NCBI GenBank assembly: GCA_029252405.1
Contig: JAQXBM010000030.1
Span: 49,773 to 113,772 of the forward strand
Source of the DNA: Crocinitomicaceae bacterium
GTDB taxonomy: Bacteria; Bacteroidota; Bacteroidia; Flavobacteriales_D; Crocinitomicaceae
DNA length: 64,000 nucleotides
Reading direction: 5' to 3'
A model generated the notes under the pieces. That model did not search any database, was not told where the DNA came from, and saw nothing but the letters and a program-made list of their open reading frames with translations. This document shows positions 18,452-26,231 of the stretch, one piece after another (the stretch's first letter is position 1; each line of letters starts with the position of its first letter). A program made the position numbers and the translations under genes.

Positions 18452-20644
18452 TTACTTTTTCTTCTTAGCCTTCTTTTCTTTTCGTCGCTGGCACCAACCC
18501 TTCTTGTCTTCAACTAAGGTCATCTCCTCGACTAAGTTCGTCGCTCCAGCATATTTGTCCATAATCCAGAGAACGTATCTTACATCAACGGTAATGTTAC
18601 GACAGCGGTCTGCATCGAACATGAAATCACTCATTGTACTTTCCCAAGAGCGGTCGAAGTTCAATCCCATAAGATTTCCCTCAGCATCAATTACAGGCGA
18701 GCCAGAGTTTCCTCCTGTCGTGTGATTTGATCCTGTGAAACACACCCACAATTCACCATCTTGATCGTATCCACCGTAATCTTTCGATTCAGCCAATGCT
18801 CTGAACTCTGGCAATAACTCGAAATCAGCTTCACCCGTGTTGTTTTTCGCTATGATTCCATCTAAGGTCGTGTGCTCAGTGTAAGCCATTCCATCGTGAG
18901 GTGCGGACCCCTCCAATTTACCGTAGGTAATTCTCAATGTTGAGTTAGCGTCTGCCCAGTGCTTTTGGTTCGGGAACATTTCCAGCTTCCCTTCCACGTA
19001 AATTTTCAACAGTTGATTCATCTTTCCTTTGAACTCTCTTACTCGTGGAATTACTCCTTGGTAGAATTCAGCACTAAGGCCTGTCCACAATTTAAATGCA
19101 GGATCGTTCTCAGTAAAATCAGCAACAGTAGAATCAGATAAGCTATTCAAAAACGCTTCAAATCGCGCTTCATTCACTAATACTGATTTAGAAAAGATTT
19201 CATTCGCCAAGGCCTCCACAGTTTGAGCTTTCAAAATTTCGCTCAACCCATTTCCTTCCATTCGACTCATGTACTCCTCAGTAGTTTTGATGAAAATCTT
19301 ACGATCTGTTTCTTCATCATAATCTTTAAAGAACCCTTTCGCCTTCTTGCGCAATTTTTCAATTTCAGCTTCTGCTTCATCAAGTTTCACAAGATCTTCG
19401 TATTCCATAATGAACTTTTCAATCTCGCGCGCACGCTTGAAAGACTCAGCGCCAACATACATGTATTCTACTGCCATCGAATAGGCGAAATCGCTTCCTT
19501 TGTAATCTGTCACCAGCTGATTCATATCGGAAATGACCGTGCTGTATTTCATTTGCCAAGTCGTTTTATCTGCCGCCCTATCGTTGTAGGCTTTCTCTCG
19601 ATCTAATTTGATTTGAATGGCATCTACCATTTGCAAACCACCAATTTGACCGATCCATTTCTTCCAACCGTTGGCAATTCTTGCTTGTTTAGAAGCATAT
19701 TTAATTCTGATTAAGTCCGAAGCGCGCATGTTTGCATCAATTACTCCCAACGATTGCTCACGCATTGCAATTCGCGCTGGACGCTCCATGTCCATGATGT
19801 AGCGTAAATGCTCTGAAGAAAGATGTTGCTCCGTTGTCCCTGGGAAACCGTAAATCATTGTGAATTCACCTGCTACGCGATCTTTTACCGATACTGGAAA
19901 GTAGTGAAGTGGTTGATAAGGTTTGTTGCTCGTGCTGTACTCTGCTGGCTTGTTATCTGCTCCAGCGTAAATTCTAAATACCGAGAAATCTCCTGTGTGT
20001 CTTGGCCAAACCCAGTTATCTGTGTCTCCACCAAATTTCCCGATGCTGCTTGGAGGCGCTCCGACCAATCGAACATCTTTGAAAACCTCTTGAACAATCA
20101 TGTAGTATTCGTTTCCGTAGTTGAATGCTTTGATGTTCGCTTCGTAATGATTTCCGTCTGTAGCCGCTGCGATCAACTCTGCGATGTTCGCTTCAATTCT
20201 TTGACCGTATGCTTCTCCAGATAATCCTTCTGTTCCCGCAAAAACTGAAGCTGTCATGTCTTGAATACGAACGATTCTCGATGCTGTTAATCCAGGATTT
20301 GTTAGCTCCTCAGCTCTCGTTTTTGCCCAAAAACCGTATTTGATATAATCATTTTCGAGTGATGAATGAGACTGAATTTGTGAGTATCCACAGTGGTGAT
20401 TTGTCAAAAGTAATCCTTGATCTGAAACCAGCTCAGCCGTGCAACCTCCTCCAAAGTGCATGATTGCATCTTTCATACTTGATTGGTTGACACTGTAGAT
20501 GTCCTCTGCTGATAATTTCATTCCCATCGCCTGCATATCGTCTTCGAATGCCTTGATTAAAGATGGAATGAGCATTCCCTCTTCTGCCGAAACATGGAAG
20601 AACGAGGCTACTATAAATACTAACGCTAAACTGATTCTTTTCAT
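18452..20644 (-). CDS. S46-family dipeptidyl-peptidase, DPP11 type (Asp/Glu-specific)
   Basis: 730 residues with signal peptide (MKRISLALVFIVASFFHVSA). It is a chymotrypsin-like exopeptidase of the periplasm. The triad is the His in TNHHCGY (residue ~84), Asp219 in RHTGDFSVF and Ser647 in GGNSGSPV. The residue 18 after the catalytic Ser is Arg665 (GLNFDRSWE). In Porphyromonas DPP11 the Arg at this place (Arg673) confers preference for Asp/Glu at P1, whereas DPP7 has Gly. The C-terminus is an unusual basic tail (RRKEKKAKKKK). It probably releases acidic dipeptides from peptides made by the secreted proteases. Confidence 0.93.
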   Translation of the reverse strand: MKRISLALVFIVASFFHVSAEEGMLIPSLIKAFEDDMQAMGMKLSAEDIYSVNQSSMKDAIMHFGGGCTAELVSDQGLLLTNHHCGYSQIQSHSSLENDYIKYGFWAKTRAEELTNPGLTASRIVRIQDMTASVFAGTEGLSGEAYGQRIEANIAELIAAATDGNHYEANIKAFNYGNEYYMIVQEVFKDVRLVGAPPSSIGKFGGDTDNWVWPRHTGDFSVFRIYAGADNKPAEYSTSNKPYQPLHYFPVSVKDRVAGEFTMIYGFPGTTEQHLSSEHLRYIMDMERPARIAMREQSLGVIDANMRASDLIRIKYASKQARIANGWKKWIGQIGGLQMVDAIQIKLDREKAYNDRAADKTTWQMKYSTVISDMNQLVTDYKGSDFAYSMAVEYMYVGAESFKRAREIEKFIMEYEDLVKLDEAEAEIEKLRKKAKGFFKDYDEETDRKIFIKTTEEYMSRMEGNGLSEILKAQTVEALANEIFSKSVLVNEARFEAFLNSLSDSTVADFTENDPAFKLWTGLSAEFYQGVIPRVREFKGKMNQLLKIYVEGKLEMFPNQKHWADANSTLRITYGKLEGSAPHDGMAYTEHTTLDGIIAKNNTGEADFELLPEFRALAESKDYGGYDQDGELWVCFTGSNHTTGGNSGSPVIDAEGNLMGLNFDRSWESTMSDFMFDADRCRNITVDVRYVLWIMDKYAGATNLVEEMTLVEDKKGWCQRRKEKKAKKKK

Positions 20645-20775
20645 ACCTATTATTTGATTGTCTTAAAACCTGAATTTGATTTCAAAATCTGGCTAAAGAT
20701 AGGAATTCGCTTGGAGTTGATGAAAATGAAAGTACACGAATCCACTCAAAGCTTCAATTTAATTATCTTAGCCCT

Positions 20776-21435
20776 GTGGAAGTACTAAATTTTATATTTC
20801 GCTTGGGTGTTGTTTTCGCCATCTTCGGATTTCTTTGGGGGATGATCGATATTGGACTTCGCCTATTAACTGCTAGTCGCCCACGAACGATGGTTGAATC
20901 TTACATCATAAAAGGGATAAAGTATTTGCTCCTAGCGGATGTAACGTTTCTCTTCTGTTTGGGAGATTTAGACAAGCACATGATCGTTTCGTATCAAGTT
21001 GTGCTTGGTGGTATTGTCCTGCTGATGTACTTCGTTGGAAAACTGCAGAATTCTCAAAACCAAGCCGCTGTTTTCAAAATGATGGGAAGAAACATTCCTC
21101 AAGCTCCCCGTTTATCGTTCAACATGAAAGCGGAAATTGGTGTGATTTGTGGTGCTTTGGCACTTTTTGCAGTGCTTTGGTTTTATCCTTGGCTCGCAAC
21201 AAACGCTGCTTCGAAGTGGTTTCACGGAAGCATCTTAAGCATTGAAGACGCTTTTTTCTTTGGATTTATCTTCAAAGTGATTGGATTCTTCTTCATTTTA
21301 AACGTGCTCTTCAAATTAGTAGGAGGCTTGACTTTCATACTGAATGGCGGTAAAACTCCAGCTCCGAATAATGGAATCGATGGCAGTGACGAATCGAATA
21401 ATGACGATTTCGACGATTTCGAAGAGGTAGATTAG
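20776..21435 (+). CDS. Integral membrane protein of unknown function with acidic tail
   Basis: 219 residues from a GTG start. Hydrophobic segments lie near residues 5-30, 47-62, 72-88, 120-140 and 160-185. The C-terminus is an acidic cytoplasmic-like tail (DGSDESNNDDFDDFEEVD). I do not recognise the family. Divergent from the S46 gene. Its stop overlaps the coaE stop by 4 bases in convergent orientation. Confidence 0.7.
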   Translation: MEVLNFIFRLGVVFAIFGFLWGMIDIGLRLLTASRPRTMVESYIIKGIKYLLLADVTFLFCLGDLDKHMIVSYQVVLGGIVLLMYFVGKLQNSQNQAAVFKMMGRNIPQAPRLSFNMKAEIGVICGALALFAVLWFYPWLATNAASKWFHGSILSIEDAFFFGFIFKVIGFFFILNVLFKLVGGLTFILNGGKTPAPNNGIDGSDESNNDDFDDFEEVD

Positions 21436-22007
21436 TACAATAGACTCTGAACGGTTTTTTCAATTTGATCAAGGACTGTATCGTCGTCTCCATTTTTGAT
21501 GATCTGATCCGCTAGAGGGATTTTCTGATCATCCGACCACTGATTGTTCATTATGCTTAATACGTCCTCACGAGAGCAATTATCCCGTTTCATCACCCGA
21601 TTAATACGCGTTTCTGAGGGAGCCGTTACCAACAGCGTCTTATCAAAGTTTGAGTAGGCACCTGTTTCAAACAGAATGGCCGCCTCATTGAAAACCAATT
21701 TTGAATCTGATGATTTTGCGAACTCAGTGAATTTCGCTCGAACTCGTGGGTGAATAAGTTCGTTAAGAACAGTTTTATCCTGTGGATTAGAGAAAATTCT
21801 TTCTGCGAGATAAGTGCGGTTGAGCAATCCGTTTTCGTAAGCTTTTTCACCAAAGTGAGCTATTATATCGGATTGCAATTCCTGATCTGAGCGCATAATG
21901 TTCTTGGCTTCTTGATCAGAATAAAAAACGGGATACCCCATAGATTCCAGCACTTTTGCGACTGTGCTTTTTCCAGAACCAATTCCTCCCGTTAGTCCAA
22001 TGGTCAT
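21432..22007 (-). CDS. coaE: Dephospho-CoA kinase
   Basis: Phosphorylates dephospho-CoA, the last step of CoA synthesis. The P-loop is GLTGGIGSGKSTVAK, followed by ESMGYPVFYSDQEAKNIM with the substrate-binding Asp, the LIHPRVR segment and a lid region with MKRDNCSREDVLSIMNNQ. ATG 22007 gives the usual start MTIGLTGG; the longer frame to 22037 would overlap siaC. It begins 1 base after the siaC stop, so it is the last gene of a siaB-siaC-coaE operon. Confidence 0.95.
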   Translation of the reverse strand: MTIGLTGGIGSGKSTVAKVLESMGYPVFYSDQEAKNIMRSDQELQSDIIAHFGEKAYENGLLNRTYLAERIFSNPQDKTVLNELIHPRVRAKFTEFAKSSDSKLVFNEAAILFETGAYSNFDKTLLVTAPSETRINRVMKRDNCSREDVLSIMNNQWSDDQKIPLADQIIKNGDDDTVLDQIEKTVQSLLY

Positions 22008-22008
22008 T

Positions 22009-22392
22009 TTATATTTCGTCGATTTCTTGAATTTCAAACTTCAAGTCTACAATCGCCGCGTAATCTTCGCCAGCTTCCTGCATATCTTCATCATCCGTTT
22101 CGTAAAACCAGTTGATCAACACTTGAGATTGACCGTTATTGATTTTCTCTAGTCTCTTGAATAGATCAAGAATACACTTAGAAGAAGATGTGTTGAAGTA
22201 CTCCAACTTCATGTCAACTCGTGTTTCGCTCGTTGCTTGCGATCCGTAGGCATCTACCCAGTCCATAAGCGGTTGAAAAAACTCGATTGAATTTTCTGGA
22301 ATTGATCGTCCTCTCATTTCCAAAATTCCAACTTGTCCATCAAAACTTACCGATGGTGTTTTTGCTGATCCTTCAATGTGCAATTTTTCCAT
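22009..22392 (-). CDS. siaC: SiaC-family phosphoprotein (DUF1987)
   Basis: 127 residues, matching the DUF1987/SiaC family: TPSVSFDGQVGILEMRGRSIPENSIEFFQPL, then the phosphosite region LEYFNTSSSKCILDLF, where Thr68 lines up with the phosphorylated Thr68 of Pseudomonas SiaC, and the acidic ending. In Pseudomonas, SiaC is phosphorylated by SiaB and dephosphorylated by SiaA, and the unphosphorylated form activates a diguanylate cyclase. No cyclase is visible here, so the output in this organism is open. It is 8 bases after siaB and 1 base before coaE. Confidence 0.88.
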   Translation of the reverse strand: MEKLHIEGSAKTPSVSFDGQVGILEMRGRSIPENSIEFFQPLMDWVDAYGSQATSETRVDMKLEYFNTSSSKCILDLFKRLEKINNGQSQVLINWFYETDDEDMQEAGEDYAAIVDLKFEIQEIDEI

Positions 22393-22400
22393 AATTCTAA

Positions 22401-22952
22401 TTATTCGATAACAATACTTAAACAGAAAAACGAGTAATCATCGTTTACATCGACGAATTCGTATCCCAGTTCATTTTTTGATTTACGAGCGATATCAATA
22501 ATGCCTAATCCTGCGGTTCCTTTTTGAGAAACTTTGTTGTTGAGCAGGCGTTGTTGATACAGCTCTCTTAATTCTTTTTCATCCAACTCATTGACCAAGA
22601 CCAATTTACGCTTCAATTCGTCCATGCTTCCTTTTGGAATGTAATTCCCTGTTAGAACCATGATTTTATTATCAACATATTTCACCATAACTAAAGCCGC
22701 ATTCTTAGATGAATCCATTTGGAAATCAGAAAAATCATCTTCAATATGATGGTAGAGATTTTGAAAGCATTCAACAAGCACATTAAAAACGCGCTTCTTC
22801 ATTTGCATTGGAATAGAGAGTTCAATCATCTTCGATTCCATGATATGCAAAATAGACGTCAGCAGTTCTGCTGAGAACTCACCTTTGAATGAGAGGATAA
22901 CTTGCTCGTCCTCCATTCTCCGATAATAATTGTAAACGTCTGTTAATGCCAT
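22401..22952 (-). CDS. siaB: SiaB-family protein kinase (DUF6272)
   Basis: 183 residues with a GHKL/HATPase-like plan: N-box LVECFQNLYHH (Glu61, Asn65) and G-box KGTAGLGIIDIAR (145-154). This fits the SiaB family, which phosphorylates its partner SiaC on threonine. It is the first gene of the siaB-siaC-coaE operon. A TATATTTG promoter element lies on its strand at 22973-22966, ~14 bases before the ATG. A phosphatase of the SiaA type is not adjacent; the SpoIIE-type enzyme at 41546-42781 is a candidate. Confidence 0.87.
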   Translation of the reverse strand: MALTDVYNYYRRMEDEQVILSFKGEFSAELLTSILHIMESKMIELSIPMQMKKRVFNVLVECFQNLYHHIEDDFSDFQMDSSKNAALVMVKYVDNKIMVLTGNYIPKGSMDELKRKLVLVNELDEKELRELYQQRLLNNKVSQKGTAGLGIIDIARKSKNELGYEFVDVNDDYSFFCLSIVIE

Positions 22953-22965
22953 ATTGTCAAGAAAT

Positions 22966-22973
22966 CAAATATA
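22966..22973 (-). promoter_or_regulatory. -7 promoter element of the siaB operon
   Basis: TATATTTG on the minus strand, matching TAnnTTTG, 14 bases from the siaB ATG. No clear TTG at -33. Confidence 0.45.
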
Positions 22974-23017
22974 CTGAATACAAATCAGATATATCCTACA
23001 CTTCCTTAAAAGTTGCC

Positions 23018-23025
23018 TATCTTTG
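23018..23025 (+). promoter_or_regulatory. -7 promoter element directly before the methyltransferase start
   Basis: TATCTTTG matches TAnnTTTG and is only 5 bases from the ATG at 23031, which would give a leaderless or nearly leaderless mRNA. Confidence 0.45.
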
Positions 23026-23030
23026 TGCCC

Positions 23031-23771
23031 ATGAAAATGCAAGGCAAAGAATGGTTCGCCGATTGGTTCGATACGACGTACTACCATACTCTGTACAAAA
23101 ACAGGGATGTTTCTGAGGCTAAGCAGTTTATCCAGCGCCTAATTCATCATCTTCCGCTAGAAAAAAACGATCGTGTTCTGGATCTTGCATGCGGAAAAGG
23201 GCGACACGCCGTAACGCTGTCGGAATGCGGTTTTAGCGTCCTAGGAGTTGATCTTTCAGCAAATAGTATTTCAGAAGCTAGAAGATTTGAAAATGATTCA
23301 TTGAAATTTGCGGTTCACGACATGCGCGAAGTAATTCCAAATGAGGAATTCGATGGCGTTTTTAACCTATTTACCAGTTTCGGTTACTTTGATTCTATTG
23401 ATGAGAATCAGCGCGCTGTAGATTCCATTGCGAAAATGCTGAAGCCAAAAGGGACATTGGTGATTGATTTTATGAATGTACAGCAAGTCGTTGCGAACTT
23501 GGTTAAATCAGAGAATAAGTCCGTTGATGGTATCACATTCAACATAGAGAGAAAATTTGACGGGACGCATATTTTTAAACACATTCGCTTTAATGCTGAT
23601 GGTCAGGATCATTCATTTACTGAGCGTGTTCAGGCACTCACATTGGAAGATTTCTCTTCCATGCTAGATGCTGCGAATTTGAAGATTCTTGATAGCTTTG
23701 GAGATTTCGATTTAAATCCATTCGAAGAGACTTCGTCCGATCGTTTGATCATCATTGCACAATTGAAATAA
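23031..23771 (+). CDS. Class I SAM-dependent methyltransferase
   Basis: About 247 residues. SAM motif I is VLDLACGKGRHAVTLSECG, motif II region is VLGVDLSANSISEARRF, then FAVHDMREVIP, and post-II is FDGVFNLFTSFGYFD. The pattern is the Methyltransf_25 type seen with small-molecule substrates. ATG 23031 is chosen over TTG 23013 because the latter overlaps the promoter element. The stop overlaps the ATG of the ZIP gene (TAATG), showing coupling. The substrate is not predictable. Confidence 0.88.
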   Translation: MKMQGKEWFADWFDTTYYHTLYKNRDVSEAKQFIQRLIHHLPLEKNDRVLDLACGKGRHAVTLSECGFSVLGVDLSANSISEARRFENDSLKFAVHDMREVIPNEEFDGVFNLFTSFGYFDSIDENQRAVDSIAKMLKPKGTLVIDFMNVQQVVANLVKSENKSVDGITFNIERKFDGTHIFKHIRFNADGQDHSFTERVQALTLEDFSSMLDAANLKILDSFGDFDLNPFEETSSDRLIIIAQLK

Positions 23772-24502
23772 TGGAAGTAATTTTAACCATTCTTGCACTT
23801 ATTTTGTCCGTTCCGGTTGGAGGGATGCTCGTTGCGTTTTTGGACAAAAAAGACAACGATCAAATCATCAAGCTGATGTTGGCGTTTAGCGGTGGATTCC
23901 TACTATCCTTGGCTTTCATTCACTTCATTCCTGAGTTATACGAGCACAGCGCTGCGAAAGTCGGAATCTATATTCTTGTAGGTTTCCTGGTCCAATTGAC
24001 CCTGGAATTTTTCTCAGGTGGAATCGAGCATGGTCACGTGCATGCTGTTAAAGGAGCGAAACTTCCAATTGCTTTGGTGATCGCCTTAAGTGCTCACGCC
24101 TTTTTGGAAGGAATACCTTTGGGAACGCAACTGGCTGGAGCAGAAATCGCTACTTCTCACCATCACGAAGGTGGAAGCGGACTCTTGACGGGTATTTTGT
24201 TACACCGTATCCCTGTTGCCATTGCGCTCGCAACCGTTTTGTTTGCCTCGAATGTCTCGAAAACTAAGGTATGGTTAACTCTAGGTATTTTCGCCCTAAC
24301 GACTCCCATAGGTTTGCTTCTTGGTTTGAATTCAGTGGATCGTTTGGATTTTGATTTTGACATTGTACTGGCAATTGTAGTAGGGATGTTCTTGCATATT
24401 TCTACGACGATTATCTTTGAAACAAGCGAGAACCACAAGTTTAATTTCATCAAGCTATTGGCAATTCTTGGAGGCGCTGGACTTGCATTCTTTATTCATT
24501 AA
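23771..24502 (+). CDS. ZIP-family divalent metal transporter
   Basis: 243 residues, about seven to eight membrane helices. The metal-site motifs are HAFLEGIPLGTQL in one helix and HRIPVAIALATVLF in the next, with the His-rich TSHHHEGG loop between them. ZIP proteins import Zn2+, Fe2+ or Mn2+ into the cytoplasm. Coupled to the methyltransferase by a 1-base overlap and followed 12 bases later by the PAP2 gene, so the three form an operon. Confidence 0.9.
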   Translation: MEVILTILALILSVPVGGMLVAFLDKKDNDQIIKLMLAFSGGFLLSLAFIHFIPELYEHSAAKVGIYILVGFLVQLTLEFFSGGIEHGHVHAVKGAKLPIALVIALSAHAFLEGIPLGTQLAGAEIATSHHHEGGSGLLTGILLHRIPVAIALATVLFASNVSKTKVWLTLGIFALTTPIGLLLGLNSVDRLDFDFDIVLAIVVGMFLHISTTIIFETSENHKFNFIKLLAILGGAGLAFFIH

Positions 24503-24514
24503 CCACGGATTGCT

Positions 24515-25156
24515 TTGAAATTTATTCATCCACATTTACGCATTTACTTACCTGGAGCGGTTTTCATGCTTCTGATCGGATGTTTATTTCTCGCTATAGT
24601 TGAAAAAGTCGACGGACATTTGTTCGTGAATTTAGGGAACACTCCCTTCTTAGATTTCTTCTTTACGTACTTCACGCATGTTGGAGGCGGGACTTTTGTC
24701 GTTGTGGGTTCAGTTGCTCTTTCGATCATCTTTTGGAAGCGACATCAATTTGCAGTGGCCTTGCTGGGCACTCTGAATTTAGTCTTGGTTGCCGCGTCAA
24801 CGCAGTTCTTGAAACACGTTATTTTCGATGATGCTAGTCGTCCTATACAATTCATCGGAAAGGAATTTCTACACACCGCACCGGGGGTTGAAATGCACAC
24901 AAGTAATTCTTTTCCATCAGGTCACACTGCTGCAGGATTCGCGTTTTTCGCACTTGTAGCATTTCTTTACGGGAAAAATAAGTGGGTTCAGTTCTTGTGC
25001 GTCATTGGCGCAGTTCTCGTTGGATTCTCGAGGATTTATTTATCACAACACTTCCTGGAAGATGCCGTGCTTGGAGGAACAATGGGGTTGGCCTGTTTTC
25101 TTTTGAGTTACACGATTGTGAAGAATCTCAAAATCGGAAAGTCCTTTAGCGAATAA
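24515..25156 (+). CDS. PAP2-family membrane phosphatase
   Basis: 213 residues from a TTG start (MKFIHPHLRIYLPG). It has six helices with the active site on the periplasmic side. Motifs: C1 KHVIFDDASRP (two residues longer between Lys and Arg than the classical form), C2 SFPSGHTAAG and C3 SRIYLSQHFLEDAVLGG with His179 and Asp183. Such enzymes dephosphorylate undecaprenyl diphosphate, phosphatidic acid or lipid A. Since the neighbouring locus uses undecaprenyl-phosphate carriers, a role in carrier recycling is plausible but inferred. Ends overlap with the convergent sugar transferase by 11 bases. Confidence 0.9.
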   Translation: MKFIHPHLRIYLPGAVFMLLIGCLFLAIVEKVDGHLFVNLGNTPFLDFFFTYFTHVGGGTFVVVGSVALSIIFWKRHQFAVALLGTLNLVLVAASTQFLKHVIFDDASRPIQFIGKEFLHTAPGVEMHTSNSFPSGHTAAGFAFFALVAFLYGKNKWVQFLCVIGAVLVGFSRIYLSQHFLEDAVLGGTMGLACFLLSYTIVKNLKIGKSFSE

Positions 25157-25733
25157 TTTTGAGGAAGGTCTTCCACATGATTTGAATATCATGTCCAACT
25201 GTTGGTCTTTCTAGGTACTTTTTATTCAATTTGATCTTTGCCGGCATAATCTCTTCGATGTAGGTTTTCTGTGGATCATTGGATTGTCCGAGCAATTTGT
25301 TTTCATTGAAGTATTCGAGCGACGCGTAATCAGTGATCCCGGGGCGAACGGATAGGATGTCTCGTTGTTCAGGTGTATAATGATCGACGTATTCTTGAAC
25401 TTCTGGTCGGGGGCCAACGATACTCATTTGTCCCAAAAGCACATTCAGAAATTGTGGGAACTCATCCAATTTCGACTTTCGTAGAAAGTAACCGATTTTA
25501 GTGATTCGCTGATCGCGCATTCCTACCGTGAGCTTCCCTGCTTTGTCGGCGTCTTTTCTCATCGTTCGAAATTTGTAGAGTCCGAAAGATTTTCCGTTAC
25601 GACCGATTCGTTGCTGGATGTAGAAGGCTCCACCTTTGCTTTCTAGAACTATCAATAGGGAAATTATTATTCCGAAAGGGAGGAAGATCAGAAGAACGAT
25701 GAAGGAAACGAATATGTCGAAGAGGCGTTTCAT
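25146..25733 (-). CDS. Undecaprenyl-phosphate sugar phosphotransferase (initiating sugar transferase)
   Basis: 195 residues, the short PglC/WcaJ-C form (bacterial sugar transferase, PF02397). One N-terminal re-entrant helix (FDIFVSFIVLLIFLPFGIIIS) is followed by YKFRTMRKDADKAG, LRKSKLDEFPQFLNVLLGQMSIVGPRPE and RPGITDYASLEY, all signature segments. It moves a sugar phosphate onto undecaprenyl phosphate to start repeat-unit assembly at the inner membrane. It is the last gene of the minus-strand polysaccharide locus, cut off from the aminotransferase by the opposing ArsR gene. Confidence 0.93.
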   Translation of the reverse strand: MKRLFDIFVSFIVLLIFLPFGIIISLLIVLESKGGAFYIQQRIGRNGKSFGLYKFRTMRKDADKAGKLTVGMRDQRITKIGYFLRKSKLDEFPQFLNVLLGQMSIVGPRPEVQEYVDHYTPEQRDILSVRPGITDYASLEYFNENKLLGQSNDPQKTYIEEIMPAKIKLNKKYLERPTVGHDIQIMWKTFLKIIR

Positions 25734-25774
25734 TGGTGGTGTAAAGGTAGTTTAAATAAAGTTCTTCGGTAAAA

Positions 25775-25825
25775 TCGCAATATATCTATATCGTCATATT
25801 GCGAAATAGATTTATTGCAATATTG
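25775..25825 (+). promoter_or_regulatory. Operator repeats upstream of the ArsR-type regulator
   Basis: TCGCAATAT (25775-25783) and its perfect inverse ATATTGCGA (25796-25804) are separated by 12 bases. A third box, TGCAATATTG (25816-25825), contains the palindrome CAATATTG. The set lies ~55-105 bases before the regulator ATG and ~40-90 bases before the sugar transferase start on the other strand. This is the expected layout of an autoregulatory winged-helix operator that could also control the sugar transferase. Confidence 0.6.
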
Positions 25826-25880
25826 TTGTTTGAAAAATTTGAAATCCTTATCTTAAAGTAAACCTAACACATTTTACACT

Positions 25881-26231
25881 ATGGGAGCGACTAAAAAACA
25901 CTTCTACCCAGAAAGTCAATTGCTATTTTCCAATCTTTGCAAGGCACTCGGACATCCCGCTCGAGTTTCAATTGTTGAGATGTTATCAAAAAATGAGCAC
26001 TTGAATTGTTCTGATTTATTTGAAAGAATTGAACTTTCCCAATCGACAATCTCTCGACATTGTCAAATCCTACACCAACAAGGAATCATCGGTTACGAAG
26101 TAATCGGAAACAACTGTTTTTACCGACTCGACAACAGAGTTCTAGATAAACTCACCGATTTCGTGGACATCATCAACATCGAAATACCTTCAATCACAGG
26201 AAATGTATACTACCCTGAAAACAGGCTATGA
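25881..26231 (+). CDS. ArsR-family winged-helix transcriptional regulator
   Basis: 116 residues. The fold is recognisable from LCKALGHPARVSIVEMLSKNE, the recognition helix ELSQSTISRHCQILHQQGII and the wing GYEVIGNNCFYRLD. The classical metal-binding ELCVCD motif is absent, and the three cysteines are scattered, so a non-metal effector is likely. It is encoded inside the polysaccharide locus on the opposite strand. Palindromic boxes lie just upstream. The 3' end overlaps the convergent aminotransferase gene by 6 bases. Confidence 0.9.
   Translation: MGATKKHFYPESQLLFSNLCKALGHPARVSIVEMLSKNEHLNCSDLFERIELSQSTISRHCQILHQQGIIGYEVIGNNCFYRLDNRVLDKLTDFVDIINIEIPSITGNVYYPENRL

Noticed and set aside
25775..25825. 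CRISPR-like repeat pattern of the GCAATAT boxes
   Set aside because: Only three short boxes with unequal spacing in a promoter; an operator explains them.
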